Positions 20,201 to 35,200 of a DNA stretch of 64,000 nt are shown here, piece after piece (the stretch's first letter is position 1; every line of letters starts with the position of its first letter). This DNA is from Lutraria lutraria (taxonomy: Eukaryota > Mollusca > Bivalvia > Venerida > Mactridae), in assembly GCA_964023205.1 (NCBI GenBank), contig OZ026844.1, positions 5,206,840-5,270,839 on the forward strand, read 5' to 3'. Both the position numbers and the translations under genes were made by a program. The notes under the pieces are model-generated. The model worked only from the letters and a program-made list of their open reading frames with translations, was not told the origin of the DNA and did not search any database.

Positions 20201-23200
20201 TCATTCACCAGGATGATCAGCGTGTAGGGTTGAAGTATGGTATTATAACTAAGGATATGGACATGATTTGCCCTGTGGATCCTAGTGGAAAATTCACTGC
20301 TGAAGTTACTGATTTTAAAGGGCAGTATATCAAGGTAAGAAATCACTTACCATACATTCATTAGCCTACACTATATATGTTAGTGTATGCGTATGTTTAA
20401 AGTTTCTAAATACACTGCCATTTTTGTGGATTATGAAAGAACTATTTGAAGCATGAATGTATGATCTGGTAGAATTGATTGTGAAGAACATGATGTTAAG
20501 TTCAAAATGGTGGTGGTATAAAATGCATCTTCATCTTGCATCTTTTTACTGTTTATATATTGTAAGATGTAATAACTGTACTTCTCTGTAATATTTACTA
20601 TAATTTTGCAGGAAAAGAAAATTTAGCATTAAATGATTTTGTTTGTCAATAAGTAAGATATGACTTTCATATTGATGTATTCTGACAGTATTTATCTGAC
20701 AGTGAGTTGAACATTTAACTGGTAATGTTATATTTCTCTTCAGGATGCAGATAAGAACATTATGAAGAATTTGAAGGAAAGAGGACGTCTAGTACATCAG
20801 AGCTCAACAAAACATAGTTATCCATTCTGCTGGAGATCTGAGACACCCCTCATCTATAAGGCTGTACCAAGCTGGTTTATCCGAGTAGAACACGCTAAGG
20901 AACAGTTACTTAGTAACAATGCACAGACATACTGGTAAATTCTTATAGTAAATGTTGGCAAATTAAGTTAAAAAATAATCTATGCATACTGATTGTTAGC
21001 AAATTATATTAAAATAATCTATGCATACTGATTGTTAGCAAATTATATTAAAATAATCGATGTGATCTTTTGAAAGAGCTGTACAAATACTTTGACGGTG
21101 TAGTGTTAAGCTATTTGATGATGCTCTTTTTACCAAGGAAATATCAGATATTATTTTTGGGTGCAATTCCATAATATTTGAACTTTAAGCTACAATGTGG
21201 AGCTTTTGTTTATTATTAGTATTGTTAAATATTTATATTTACTTCATAATATCTGCATTGTTTGCCATTAATTCCTGTGAAAACTTTCAGCTTTTCTTAA
21301 TTCTAAGTAAAGTCAAACCTACAAACAAAGGCCACCCTTGGGCAAGGCAAAGTATGGTCTTTATTGACAGGTGGTCTTTATTCAGAGGTCATTTTGTTCT
21401 ATATAATCAATAACAGTTTTTGAAAGAATGAACTTCATATACAGGGTGGTCTTTATTTGGAGATGGCTGCCAACACAAGTTTGACTGTACTGTGGAAATG
21501 ACATTTCAAACAGTATATGTATTGTTACGTTATATTACTTACAATTATGTTTTAATTCAGGGTGCCTGATTTCGTTAAGGAGAAACGTTTTGGTAACTGG
21601 TTACGTGAAGCTAGAGATTGGGCGGTCTCTCGTAACAGATATTGGGGAACACCCATCCCTCTGTGGGTGTCTGATGATATGGAAGAAGTGGTCTGTGTGG
21701 GTTCTATTGAAGAACTAAAAAAACTGACTGGTGTGGATGACATCACTGATCTTCATAGAGAAAAGTCAGTATACTTCACAAGCTTTATTTTGTTATTGAA
21801 ATCTTTGAAACAGTTGGATATTGTTAGTTATATAATCCTCAGTCAAATATATATGTATATTTCATGAACTGTTCATGAACTATTCTGTACTTTTTATCAG
21901 TAGTTCAAGAAAAATTCATGATTTCATGAATTCCTTTTGAAGGGGCTTCCATGCTAATATGTTAAAAATATTTGAGTTCTACCCTGTTACACACTGATGT
22001 TTGATACAGATTTCAGAAAATTGTATGCATTGGTTGAAAAGTGAATTTTACCCAGAAAAAAAAATATCTTTGGATGAAATTTAATCCTCTTACTTAATTT
22101 GGATAAATCATATTTGATGGAAATTAAATGTTCTCATTGCAAACACACTTATTTCTATACTTTCAAACAGAGAGTGATCAACTAATATATTTTTTGCTTT
22201 ATTTTTCAGCATTGACAAGTTAACCATTCCATCTAGATTAGGGAAGGGTGTACTGAGACGTGTCACTGAAGTGTTTGACTGTTGGTTTGAGAGTGGTAGC
22301 ATGCCTTATGCACAAGTGCATTATCCATTCGAGCGCAAGAAGGAGTTTGATGATGCCTTCCCGGCTGACTTTATTGCTGAAGGCATAGATCAGACCAGAG
22401 GATGGTATGATCTTGTTTTCACTTGTTTAAGCCCATTTCCCTCTTCAGATTTTTATGCCCCTGCCATTTGAAATGGTGGGAGGGCATAATGTGTTATCCC
22501 TGTCACTTTGTGTGTTTGTCCGTTTAAAGGGGCATACCCTACAACTTGGTGCATTTAGAATTAAAGCAAAATGATGATAAATTAGAAGCTTGTAAAGAAA
22601 AAAGCCGACGAAGAAAGTTTCAGCCAAAAATTCATCCAATTAAAAATAAAATCATAAAAAATATGTATTTGTGACACATACATTAAGTCATGGACATTTT
22701 TGGGTGGAAGTGATTTATTATTGATAGCTATGTTTTTTTGTGGCTAGTACCTAAACTAGTCATTTTATGACCCATGTTCTTCCTGCAATTATCCATTATA
22801 TATTGTTTTACATATACATCTAGCACATTTTTACACTTTCACAGAATGTTTGTCAGTTGTAGGGTATGCCCCTTTAAATTTTGGTTTCTGAGCAATCACT
22901 CAAGAAATATTTCATATTTTACATGAAGATGTATAATAATAAAATAGAGGTCAAGTTCGATTCCATTAAAATCCAAACATTTGCACAGGAGTTATGGCCC
23001 CTTTTTTACTTTGCTCTCAGCGGAGGTCATCCTTGTCCTCTGGAAACATTTTTAGCTCTTCTTGATCTAAATTGTACAGAAATACAGACCATCTCTGGTC
23101 CTTAGAAAAAGTGGTCTTAATTTCGGGGTTTGTGTAAGGCGGGGTTTAGGTGTACTAGGCTACCTAAGATACTTGGGTATTAGCAACCAACTTGCAGATT

Positions 23201-26200
23201 GTCTAGTTCAGCCTATGTTGTTCTTATTGTTCGGGTATTAATTGTGAGTGGTTTACTCATAATTTGAATTGAGCGGGTAGTTCAAAGACGTAGATATACT
23301 TTATGATCTTTAGTGCATCTGTTTAGACTTGTACTATCTACAGTTTTAGAAATTACATTTCTTGTATTGACTGCATCACTCCTTTACAATTCCATTTTCC
23401 ATAGTATAAAATTCATGTATGAAATAACTATGTCTTACATTATCCGATGTTTGACATTCCATCATTTAGCCATTATTCTGTTCACTTGTTTATTATTTTC
23501 AGGTTTTACACATTGCTTGTGTTGTCGACTTTGCTGTTTGGAAAACCTCCATTTAAGAATCTTGTCTGTAATGGACTTGTCCTTGCCTCGTAAGTAGTTC
23601 TTTTTTTTAGCTCATCTGTTTTCAAAGAAAAATTCTAGCTATTGTGATTACTGCAGCGTCTGCTTCATGCAAAAAACTAATGTAGTAATACAAAATAAAT
23701 AATATAGAAACTGTTAGAGGTAGCAACATGAACTTTCATAGGCGGATAGATCTCACTGAGGCAGTGAACAGACAAGTGTTGACACTGCTTGCAGGACTCT
23801 TGTTGTACATTCAACATTTGCTATATATACTTCATCTTATACATAATGTAATAGTATAAGTAAAACAAAAACATGTTTGTATTTATACATCGACCTAAAA
23901 ATAGCTGACTCTGTAACACTGCTCTGTTCTGAAATAAAATTGTAATAAGTTTCGTGTTTATTATATTATCATTTTATTAACATTTATTTACATTGAACAG
24001 AGATGGACAGAAGATGAGTAAAAGAAAAAAGAATTATCCTGATCCACTTGAAGTTGTACATAAATATGGAGCAGACGCACTCAGGTAGGTTTTATGTATT
24101 TTATATGTAAGGCCCTGGTGATGAAAATAAAGACCTCCATTGTCAAGTTATGGTCTCTGGCTTATAATCACTAGCATCTCACCCCTGTCAGTTTGAATCC
24201 CATTCAGGACTGGGCAAATTTGGAATGTGAGGAAGCCGTCCAATTAGCATATGGGAGGTCGATGGTTCTACCAGGTATACAACTGGGAGTCGTTCCCCAT
24301 CATTAAAGCCGGATAAGTTGCCAAATGACCCTGGGTGTTGGTGCCAGATTTAAATATGTTATTTGGAGTTAATACATCTGGAGAAGGTTCATATTTTGAA
24401 ATTGGTTAACTGTTATTTATAATCAAACTGATTTCTTTACTGGCGTATTGAAACTATTTACTTCGTTTAAAAGTGAAGTACAACCTCTCCAGAGTGACCC
24501 ACTCCTCCGCAACAACCTCCCTGCAACAACAACATGATTTTCCCACTGCACAATTTAACAATTACTTTAACCTCTTTAGTACAACAACATGATTTTGCTA
24601 CTCCCAAAAGGTGTTGCTTTGAAGAGGTTGAACTGTAATCAATGGATTCACACATTGTTGTTAAGTTGATATCATATGGTTAAACAGTCATTTTAATTGT
24701 CAGTATTTTTACTGCGATCACTTGTATAAAATCTTCAGTTTTCATTGAAACATTCAAGTGATTATATTTGGTTTTTAGTACAATAAACAGGTCTTAAAAT
24801 TTATCTGTTTACTTTCAGATTATATTTATGTAACTCACCAGCTGTGAGAGCTGATTCTCTCAAGTTTAAGGAAGAAGGTGTTAAGGATATATTGAAGGAT
24901 GTTTTCTTACCATGGTATAATGCCTACAGATTTCTCATGCAGAATGTCGAGAGATTACAACGTGTAAGTGTTCGGTTTTATTGAGTAGAGAAGTAGAGAT
25001 TTCGATTTTTAATTGATGGATGGCCTTTATTCAGAGGTCATTTTGTTCTATATAATCAATAGCAGTTTTAAATAATGGCCTATTTTCACAGGGCCACTTT
25101 ATTTGGAGATGGCCGCAAACACAGGTTTTACTGTATTATGTACAATCTGACAAGAATTCTATTTTTGATTGAAGAAATGCATCTGAAGCCAAATTTCTAT
25201 TTGTTTCAAAATGTTGACTTTTTTGTACACATTTGTTTCCAGGAAGAGGGAATATCCCTGGAATATCATGCAGAAAAACTGGGAAGTTCAGATAATTACA
25301 TGGATAGATGGATTCTTAGTTTTACCCAGTCCCTCATCAGATTCGTGCGACAAGAAATGCAAGGTAACCTATATTAAGAATATTTGTATATCAAGTCTGT
25401 TTTTTAAATTAGAAAATTTAATGCATTATGGATTTTATTGGAGAAAGTGACGCATACAAGCACTTTTAGTTTGTCTGTTTTCGAAGAAATATTAGGGCCA
25501 TTGTGATCACTCCAGCATCAGATCTGCGGCATGCTAAAACTTTAATGTAGCTCATAACTCAGAAACTACAAGAGGTAGCAACATGAAACTTCATACTATT
25601 AGGTGGATAGATCTCACTGAGGCGGTGTACAGACAATGTTGGCACCACTTGTGGCAATCTTTTTTATGTCTCAACCTGTAATTGATTCAGTGTCACGGCC
25701 CACCAAAATCTACTTAATAGTGTTGCCCATATTCAACCTTTTTCAGTATGTATATTTCTTTAGTTATGAATTATTTTATAAACTAAAAGAATCAAAAATT
25801 GGTCACAAAGCTTTCATTAGTACAAATTTCATTTATTTTCAGCATACAGATTGTACACAGTGATGCCTCGTCTAGTAAAGTTTGTAGATCAGCTTACAAA
25901 CTGGTACGTTAGAATGAACAGGAAACGTCTGAAGGGTGATGGTGGATCAGAGGATTGTCTTAATGCTTTAACTACATTGTTTTCAGTCCTTTTCTCCATG
26001 TCGAAAGTTATGGTAAGACATCATTTATGTACGACTATCTTAAAATTCTCCATTCTCTACTGTACTCTCATTTACACACTTAGTTACTGCGTAAAGTATT
26101 CTAGAAAATTTGGGGTCTTCACAGTCTGCGAAATTAGCGGTTGTCCTGTTGTCCGAGACAACCAATTTTTCTTTCCGACAACCAAAATTTTTTGTTCGAA

Positions 26201-29200
26201 CAACCAAATTTTCATTAACAAATCAAAGCAAAAGCAGCTAAAATTTCCATTTCGGGCAACCACATTTCAAACCTTAATTTCATAGACTGTCTTCATTACA
26301 TCATAAACTGCTTGGTCCATTTTCCAGCTTCAACTACATCTACTTCATTTTCAACCTCAACAAGCTATGAAATATATCAACTACTGTTTTCAGATGAGTC
26401 AATGAAAATTGAATTATAGTCAAACCTGTAAACAGGGGCCATCCTTGGGAAAGACATATTTGGCCTTTATTGACAGGTTTCCTGTATTCGGATATGATTT
26501 TGTTCTAAATAATCAATTAGGGTTTTTAAAAGAATTGCCTTTGTTCACAGGGTGGCCTTTATTCGGAGTAGGCAGCTAACATGGGTTTGGCTGTGATTTT
26601 TCATGACACATTTTCTGATAATTCTTGTACACTATCTTGATTCCGTGTGTCATCTGTTTCTTATGTATTCTCTATTTTTCAGGCACCACTTATACCTTAT
26701 ATCACAGAACTGATGTATCAGAACTTGAGACATCTGGTCGATCCTGAATCTGTGAAGGGACAAGATACTAGAAGTGTTCACTTCACAATGATCCCACAAC
26801 CTAGGTAAGATATGTGCCTTAATAAACTACTGGTCTGTAAAATAGTGAATAATTCTCTCATGTAATTTAATTGGATATTTTTTATGTGCTTGAATAAAAA
26901 TTGTCTATCAACAGGTATAATAATTGCTAACTGCTGCCTGCATTTATATGAATTTTGGCCAGTTTTGTAAGTTATATCACTTACACTCTTTGCTTACTGG
27001 GTGTTTATTTGTATATGAATTTGAAGTTTAATTACGAATAATGAATGAAGGAATATATACGTAAATGCACATGCATTATTTATGATCCACTGTTTCTAAT
27101 GCGCTATCCATTCAAACAAATTACTTTGTGAGACTTATAAAACAAAGAAAAAAATACTTAATGGCAGAAAAAGTTTATGGCTTTGTTTATTAAAGTTTCA
27201 CACCTATTGAAAGGGCCATCCAAGTTGACTTACTAGAAACCTATCTTCTGTGAGCACTGTAGGTACCGATTCCCTTCTCTTTTTTGCTGGGCACCTTCCT
27301 CAGTGCTTGCTGGGCACCTTCCTCGGGTGCCCTAAGCACTCAATCATGGTTGAGGTTATACATAGTAAAACCTTAGATTAATTAATCTGACCTCAGATTA
27401 ACTGAAAACCAGGTGTTATCAGGAATTAACTTAGGTCCCGATTTCCCCCTATAAATCTCAATGTTGAATAAACTCATGAATTGTCCGAATTGTGTTATCC
27501 GACACCGTGGATTATCCAAAATAATATTTCGGTCCTGTCAATTTGGGATATTCGAGGTTTTACTGTATTTTATGTATACCTCTGATTACAGAGAGGATCT
27601 GATAGATACACATATAGAATCAGCTGTATCCAGCATGCAATCTGTGATTGAACTTGGTCGTCTTGTAAGAGACAGAAACACACTACCACTCAAAGTATGT
27701 ATACATTTAGTTCTCTACATTAAGATTTATCAAAGGCTTTAGTTATTGTAATATTGTTTATGCCTGAACCAACTGCAAAATATTTTTGTTGTATAAAAAG
27801 ATTACATCAATTTGGAAAATATTAAGATGTCTATAGAGGTTCGGACCTTTGACCTTTTTTCTTTGAGAGAGACCAATCTATTGTATTAATTTACTTGAAC
27901 TTTAATAGGTTCATGTGCTTTAATTATTCTGTATTACAGTACCCTCTGAAGGAAGTTGTGGCTATATCAGGTGATGCTGAAACTTTGAAGGATATGAAAA
28001 CTCTAGAGTCATATATTCTGGAGGTAAATAGGATTCAGAATAATTCAGTCCATTGTTTCTCATGAGCTAGTTCATAGTTGTTGTTGACATTTTACTACTT
28101 AAGTTAAGATACATAATTAAGCATCATTATACCCCCAGATATGAAATATATGGGGGCTATATTGGATTCACGCTTGACGGTCGGCCGGTCAGTCGGTCGG
28201 TCGGTTGGTCCGTGCGTCTGTAGACACAATTTGTCCGGAGAATTTCTCAGCAACTACTTACAGGATCTCAATGAAACTTCACAGAAGTGATCAGTAGTAG
28301 GCCTAGTTGTGCTGGCTTAAAGCATTTTTCGTTCGGATTAATTTTCACTGAGTTATGCCCCTTTGTTGTTTTTCTACAGTATATACAATAGGCAAATTTT
28401 GTCCGGACATTTTCTCAGCAATTACTCACAGGATCTCAATGAAACTTCACAGAAGTGATCAGTAGTAAGCCTAGTTGTGCATGCTTAAAGCAATTTTCGT
28501 TCGGATTAATTTTCACTGAGTTATACCCCTTTGTTGTTTTTCTACAGTATATACAATAGGCAAATTTTGTCAGGACAATTTCTCAGCAACTACTCACAGG
28601 ATCTCAATGAAACTTCACAGAAGTAATAAGTAGTTAGCCTAGTTGTGCATGCTTAAATCATTTTTCATTTGGATTGATTTTCACTGAGTTATAGCCCTTT
28701 GTTTTTTTCTACAGTATATACAATAGGCAAATTTTGTCCTGACTATTTCTCATTGACTACTGCCAGGAATTCAATAAAACTTCTCAGAAGTGATGAGTAG
28801 TTAGCCTAGTTGTGCACGCATTAAGCTTGTCTTGGTTGGTTAAATTTTCACTGAGTTATGGCCCTTTGTTGTTTTTTATACAGTGTATATACAATATCTC
28901 AGTAACTACTCATAGGAATTCAATGAAACTTCACAGAAGTTATAAAAAGTAAGCCAAGTTGTGCATGCAATAACCAGGTTTTGTTTGGAATAATTTTCAC
29001 TGAGTTATGGCCCTTTGTTTTATACAATTAGGTAAATTTTGTCCGTACTATTTCTCAGCAACTACATGCAGGAATTCAGTGAAACTTCTTAGAAGTGATA
29101 AGTAGTTTGCCAAGTTGTGCATGTCCACAATAGGTTTTGTCCAAGTAAATTTTAATGAGTTATGGCCCTTTGTTATTTTTTATATAATGTATATTTAGAA

Positions 29201-32200
29201 ACTGGTCAGGATATATCTAAGCAACAATTTGCAGGTATTAAAAAAATGAAAATGCATTATATTTTCCTCTGTAAAATGTAACAATAACTGTCAAGGCCGC
29301 ATCTGGGGGTATTCATCACCTTTAGTGATAGTTCTAGTTCATTCTATTTTCCTACAAACTATGTGTATTTTATGCAGTCCAATATACTGTATTTTCATTT
29401 ATTTTCGTTGGGCTCAATTTTTGTGTTTTTAGCTCACCAGAGCACGAATGTGCTCAAGGTGAGCTTTTGTGATCGCCCTGCGTCCATCGTGCGTCGTGCG
29501 CCGTGCGTCGTTACGTGGCGTCCATGTTTACTTAAAACATCTCCTCCTACACCGCTATACCGATTGCAACCAAACTTTGCTGGAATGATCCTTGGGTGGT
29601 CCCCTTTCAAAGTTGTTCAAAAAATTAAATTTCATTAAAAACTCTGGTTGCTATGGCAACAAATAGAAAAAACTTAAAAAATCTTCTTGTCCGAAACCAC
29701 AGGGCCTAGAGCTGAGATATTTGGTATGTAGCATTGTCTAATGGAACTCTACAAAGTTTGTTCAAATTATTCCCCTAGGGTCAAAATTGGCTCCGCCCGG
29801 GGGGTAACTTGATTTTACATAGACTTATATAGGAAATTTAAAAAATCTTCTTGTCAAAAACTACAATGCCTAGAGCTTTGATATTTGGTGTGTAGCATAG
29901 TCTAGTAGACCTCTACCAAGTTTGTTCAAATTATTGCCCTAGGGTTAAAATTGGCCCCGTCCCGGGGGTCACTTGATTTATATAGACATATATAGGAAAA
30001 TTTAAAAAATCTTCTTCTCCGAAACCACAAGGCCTAGAGCTGAGATATTTGGTATCTAGCATTATCTAGTGGACCTCTACCAAGTTTGTTCAAATTATTG
30101 CCCTAGGGTCAAAATTGGCCCTGCCCTGGGGTTTATTCTATTTTATATAGGAAAATTTAAAAAATCTTCTTCTCCGAAACCACAAGGCCTAGAGCTAAGA
30201 GATTTGGTATGTAGCATTGTCTAGTGGACCTCTACCAAGTTTGTTCAAATTATTGCCCTAGGGTCAAAATTGGCCCCGCCCCTGGGGTCACTTGATTTAT
30301 ATAGACTTATATAGTAAAATTTAAAAAATCTTCTTCTCCGAAACCACAAGGCCTAGAGCTAAGATATTTGGTGTGTAGCATTATCTAGTGGACCTCTACC
30401 AAGTTTGTTCAAATTATTGCCCTAGGTTCAAAATTGGCCCTGCCCTGGGGCTTATTCTATTTTATATAGGAAAATTTAAAAAATCTTCTTCTCCGAAACC
30501 ACAAGGCCTAGAGCTAAGATATTTACTATGTAGCATTGTCTAGTGGACCTCTACCAAGTTTGTTAAAATTATTGCCCTAGGGTCAAAATTGGCCCCGCCC
30601 TGGGGGTCACTTGATTTATATAGACTTATATAGGAAAATTTAAAAAATCTTCTTCTCCGAAACCACAAGGCCTAGAGCTAAGATATTTGGTATGTAGCAT
30701 TGTCTAGTGGACCTCTACCAAGTTTGTTCAAATTATTGCCCTAGGGTTAAAATTGGCCCCGTCCCGGGGGTCACTTGATTTATATAGACTTATATAGGAA
30801 AATTTAAAAAATCTTCTTCTCCGAAACCACAAGGCCTAGAGCTGAGATATTTGGTATCTAGCATTATCTAGTGGACCTCTACCAAGTTTGTTCAAATTAT
30901 TGCCCTAGGGTCAAAATTGGCCCTGCCCTGGGGTTTATTCTATTTTATATAGGAAAATTTAAAAAATCTTCTTCTCCGAAACCACAAGGCCTAGAGCTAA
31001 GATATTTGGTATGTAGCATTGTCTAGTGGACCTCTACCAAGTTTGTTCAAATTATTGCCCTAGGGTCAAAATTGGCCCCGCCCCTGGGGTCACTTGATTT
31101 ATATAGACTTATATAGTAAAATTTAAAAAATCTTCTTCTCCGAAACCACAAGGCCTAGAGCTAAGATATTTGGTGTGTAGCATTATCTAGTGGACCTCTA
31201 CCAAGTTTGTTCAAATTATTGCCCTAGGTTCAAAATTGGCCCTGCCCTGGGGCTTATTCTATTTTATATAGGAAAATTTAAAAAATCTTCTTCTCCGAAA
31301 CCACAAGGCCTAGAGCTAAGATATTTACTATGTAGCATTGTCTAGTGGACCTCTACCAAGTTTGTTCAAATTATTGCCCTAGGGTCAAAATTGGCCCCGC
31401 CCCGGGGGTCACTTTATTTATATAGACTTATATAGGAAAATTTAAAAAATCTTCTTCTCCGAAACCACAAGGCCTAGAGCTAAGATATTTGGTATGTAGC
31501 ATTGTCTAGTGGACCTCTACCAAGTTTGTTCAAATTATTGCCCTAGGGTCAAAATTGGCCCCGTCCCGGGGGTCACTTGATTTATATAGACTTATATAGG
31601 AAAAATTAAAAAATCTCCGAAACTGCAAGGCCTAGAGCTTAGATATTTTGTATGTGGCATTGTCTAGTGGACCTTTACTAAGTTTGTTCAAATTATGGCC
31701 CCGGGGTCAAAATTAACCCTGCCCTGGGGTTTATTCTATTTTATATAGGAAATTTTTTTAAAATCTTCTTCTCCGAAACCACAAGGCCTAGAGCTAAGAT
31801 ATTTGGTATCTAGCTTTGTCTAATAGACCTCTTTTAAAAAACGGCCCAGATGGGTCACTTGATCTTACTTGGACTCGTATAGAAAACTTCAACAATGTTT
31901 ATCTCCAAATGACTTTTTCTCCTGGTGAGCATTTATAGGGCCATCATGGCCCTCTTGTTTAATAAAATGGCTATTTCATGGAGACATAAATTTGCGGATT
32001 TTTTATTTTTGAAAAGAAATGCCTTATCTTAGCATTTAAATTCATGGGGATTTGATTTCGTGGATGAGCCGACCCACGAAATCCATGAAATTAAATCCCC
32101 AACGAAAATTAATGATTTTACAGTATATGTAGTGAGTTGACTTATTTCAATTGACTTACAATTCAGATCTCATATTCATTCACTTGGACTTTACAATATC

Positions 32201-35200
32201 ACAGTATTTTCCTAGCTGTTGCGTTACATTTATCGACATATAACTGATGCATTAAATCTGAATTGTAGGAACTTAATGTTAAAAAACTAACCACCACTAC
32301 CGAAAAAGAGACATATGGTGCCCGGCTCCATGCTGAACCTGACCATAAAGTGCTGGGATCCAAACTGAAGAAGGAATTTGGCAGCGTAAGTTGATTCTCT
32401 TTACATGTCCCTCACCATGATGTAGTATAAATATTCTCTTTTTATGTGACTACTTAGTGTTAATGTGTGATCAACAGTGAAATGTTAAACTACTACCAAT
32501 AACTGAATTTAATATTTAATTTTAAAGTTCTCGGATACAGAATCATAAGTCTGTGTCTTTTTCAAAGTATTTCACTTATAAAAGAGATATAAAAAAATAT
32601 ATTTTGAATATCTTAAGCCATAATTTTAATCTTCATAGCAACAATGATCAAAAATTTTTAAAAAGTGTTAAGGGACTACTTTATTTAGTATAGAGTCTGA
32701 GAGATCCTTTGAAGAGATTGTGAACCATAATGCTGTGGCTATTTTAGGTGATGGCAGCTATACAAGCTTTGACTGACGCACAATTGATGGCGTTTCAAGA
32801 TAAAGGGGAGATAACTGTAAATGGCCATGTACTTGTTGAAGGTGAATTAAGATTGATGTACAAGTTTGATGGAGAGAAAGGAAAATCCAGATATGATGCA
32901 CACGCTGACCCTCAGGTATTCATGTGCTTTGTATAATATTTTTGTTGATTTGAGTTTAAGATATATTTTGTTAACAAATTTATACATTAAACAGCTATGT
33001 AACTAGATTAATATAAAGGCCGTTTTATGTTTCTCTACCGAAATACACATCTCAGTCTGAATTGCATTAGTTTTCAAATTAAATAATTTACCATTTTTGT
33101 GTTTAGAAAGAAGGATTTAATGATCTTAAGATTCTTTAAATATTGCAAACATATAAGTTAAATGACCCTTTATACATTTTATGTTAGACTATGCTGTTAA
33201 TTGGTTACAGGTACTTGTACTGATGGATGTGACCCCGGACCAGTCCATGTTAGATGAGGGTATTGCCAGAGAGGTGATCAATCGTATACAAAAACTAAGA
33301 AAAAAGGTATATCTTACAAAATTACACATTTCATCAGTTTCTCAATAAGATTTGTACCTAAAGTAACCCTGGTTTGTTCATGGTCTACAGTATAATATAC
33401 ATTAATGAGGCCCAGAAACATTCAGATATAAAAGAATTGTATTGTTATAGTTAGTAAATTAGGTATGTGATTAGAGTCTGTGGTACTCAGTATCATTTCT
33501 TGCTAAGTGAACAGTTGCAAAAACTGATTCAATATATCATAGTTCTTATTGCAATTGTATCCTAGTATACCTAACAGTAACTTAAAGTGTGCAATTAAAA
33601 CGGTCTGAAAAATCACATTATGCAATATATATGTGTAAAAGTAAACAATGTGGAGTATTTACTAGTTTATATGTTGTCCACCTACAGGCTGGATTAGTAC
33701 CATCAGATGATATCACCATCTACTATAGTACAACACCAGAACTAGGCAAGATCATTACTGACTTCTCTGATTTTATCTTAACAACCATCAAACAACCATT
33801 GGAGGCATACCCAGTACCTGGTGGTCAAAATGTCATCATTGAAGATACTGATAAGGTAGGAACTGAATTTCTAGTGTTGAAAATCCACAGCCATGTACAT
33901 CATATGGAATGTCTGATAATAAAATATTATGGGGTAAAACTTAACTGTCAGTTCTGAGTCCAAATGTTGATCAAGAAGTTTGAGACCCTGCTGAGACTAA
34001 AAATATTACATTTTAGGCGAGTTGTCCAATATATCGGATCACATCATGTGGTAAGAAAAGAAACCCATGTTCATTCATGTACATAACTCCACACCACAAG
34101 GTTAAACTAACCATCATTCCTAACTGGACTTCTTACCAGCATATGTAACTGAAGTTGACTTTGATATTGGTGATGAAGAGTGTAAACCCTGTACGAAGGG
34201 AAGGAACCTTGGGTATCCTTTTCAATGATTTTGTTGTCCGTTTGTTTTTACCAAACTTTTACCTTGCCTATAAAATCAAAATGCTTCCACATACCCACAT
34301 CAAACTTCATATGTTGGGTCCTCATGACAACCGCTACAAGACCTGCACATTTTCAGGTCAGTGGGTCAAAGATCTTGGTCACTTTGAAGGGGGCATTGTA
34401 TTTTTAAAACACATCTTTCTTACTTTTCAGGTTAAATCAAGTAGCCTTAAGATGACAATAGTGAAGAGAGGAGGTGATAGTAAGCCTTCTTTAACCACAT
34501 CTGTAGAATCACTCCCTCCAGCACCTGTCAAGAATGGTATCACACCTTTATGTAAATTTGTTAATGTTCAATTATGTGGTATGACTTGTCAGGAAGGAGT
34601 TGAAGGTTCGAACCAGGCTACTGTTCTGCTAGAAAACCCTCAGAGTGTTAATGGGCTCTCAGTGCAGGATCTTAAAAATCAGGTATGTAAAACTGCTATA
34701 ATCATTCGGTCACCTTTTGTCCATTATTAAATAATATAACAAGTTTTCTTTATTTGCATTTGTAAAGAGGGGATTTCTAAGTTTAGTGAATAAATAGATT
34801 TTTTAATCATGGAATGATTAATGACAGTTGGGACCACAGTGTAGTCATTGCATTACATGTAATCATTCTGGCTGTTTCGTTCCGGGCAAACTCATTCATT
34901 AGTTGTGATAAGGTATTGAACATAGATATTAAAGAAAGAGAAATTGATACATGGGCTATTTTTGGTGACAGGCATGCTAATAAACTGTAGAATAGATTGT
35001 ACTCAATACATTATGTTACGTCGCTATGTTACAGGTACAATGTGTTTTCGGTGTAAGAGGAAGAAAAGTAGACATTTATGAAGACTCAAGTCTACAAAAA
35101 CCTCTTCAGGCCTCACAGAAAGTTATCAATTTGAATACAAAAACATTGTATGTGGCTCCTAGTACAGGAGATTGTCCTGGGGCATCTCCTAATAATGTCA

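Larger units (their letters stand above)
29385..32125. mobile_element. MITE-L copy 1, split by the element at 29431-31957
   Basis: The left end TACTGTATTTTCATTTATTT and the right end (TTAATGATTTTACAGTA) are inverted. The body has TTTCGTTGGGG and GATTTCGTGGATGAGCC. A large tandem-cored element sits inside, between CTCAATTTTTGTG and AATAAAATGGCTATTTC. Confidence 0.7.

Noticed and set aside
29363..29638. 91-residue plus-strand ORF
   Set aside because: It spans the junction of MITE-L and the Helentron-like element; it has no domain and its composition follows the repeat.
29671..31830. CRISPR-like array
   Set aside because: Repeats are head-to-tail 155/164-bp satellites without unique spacers, in a eukaryotic intron.
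34155..34730. 191-residue plus-strand ORF
   Set aside because: The first half is Family J repeat in an intron. Only 34431-34682 is real, as IARS1 coding exon 26.
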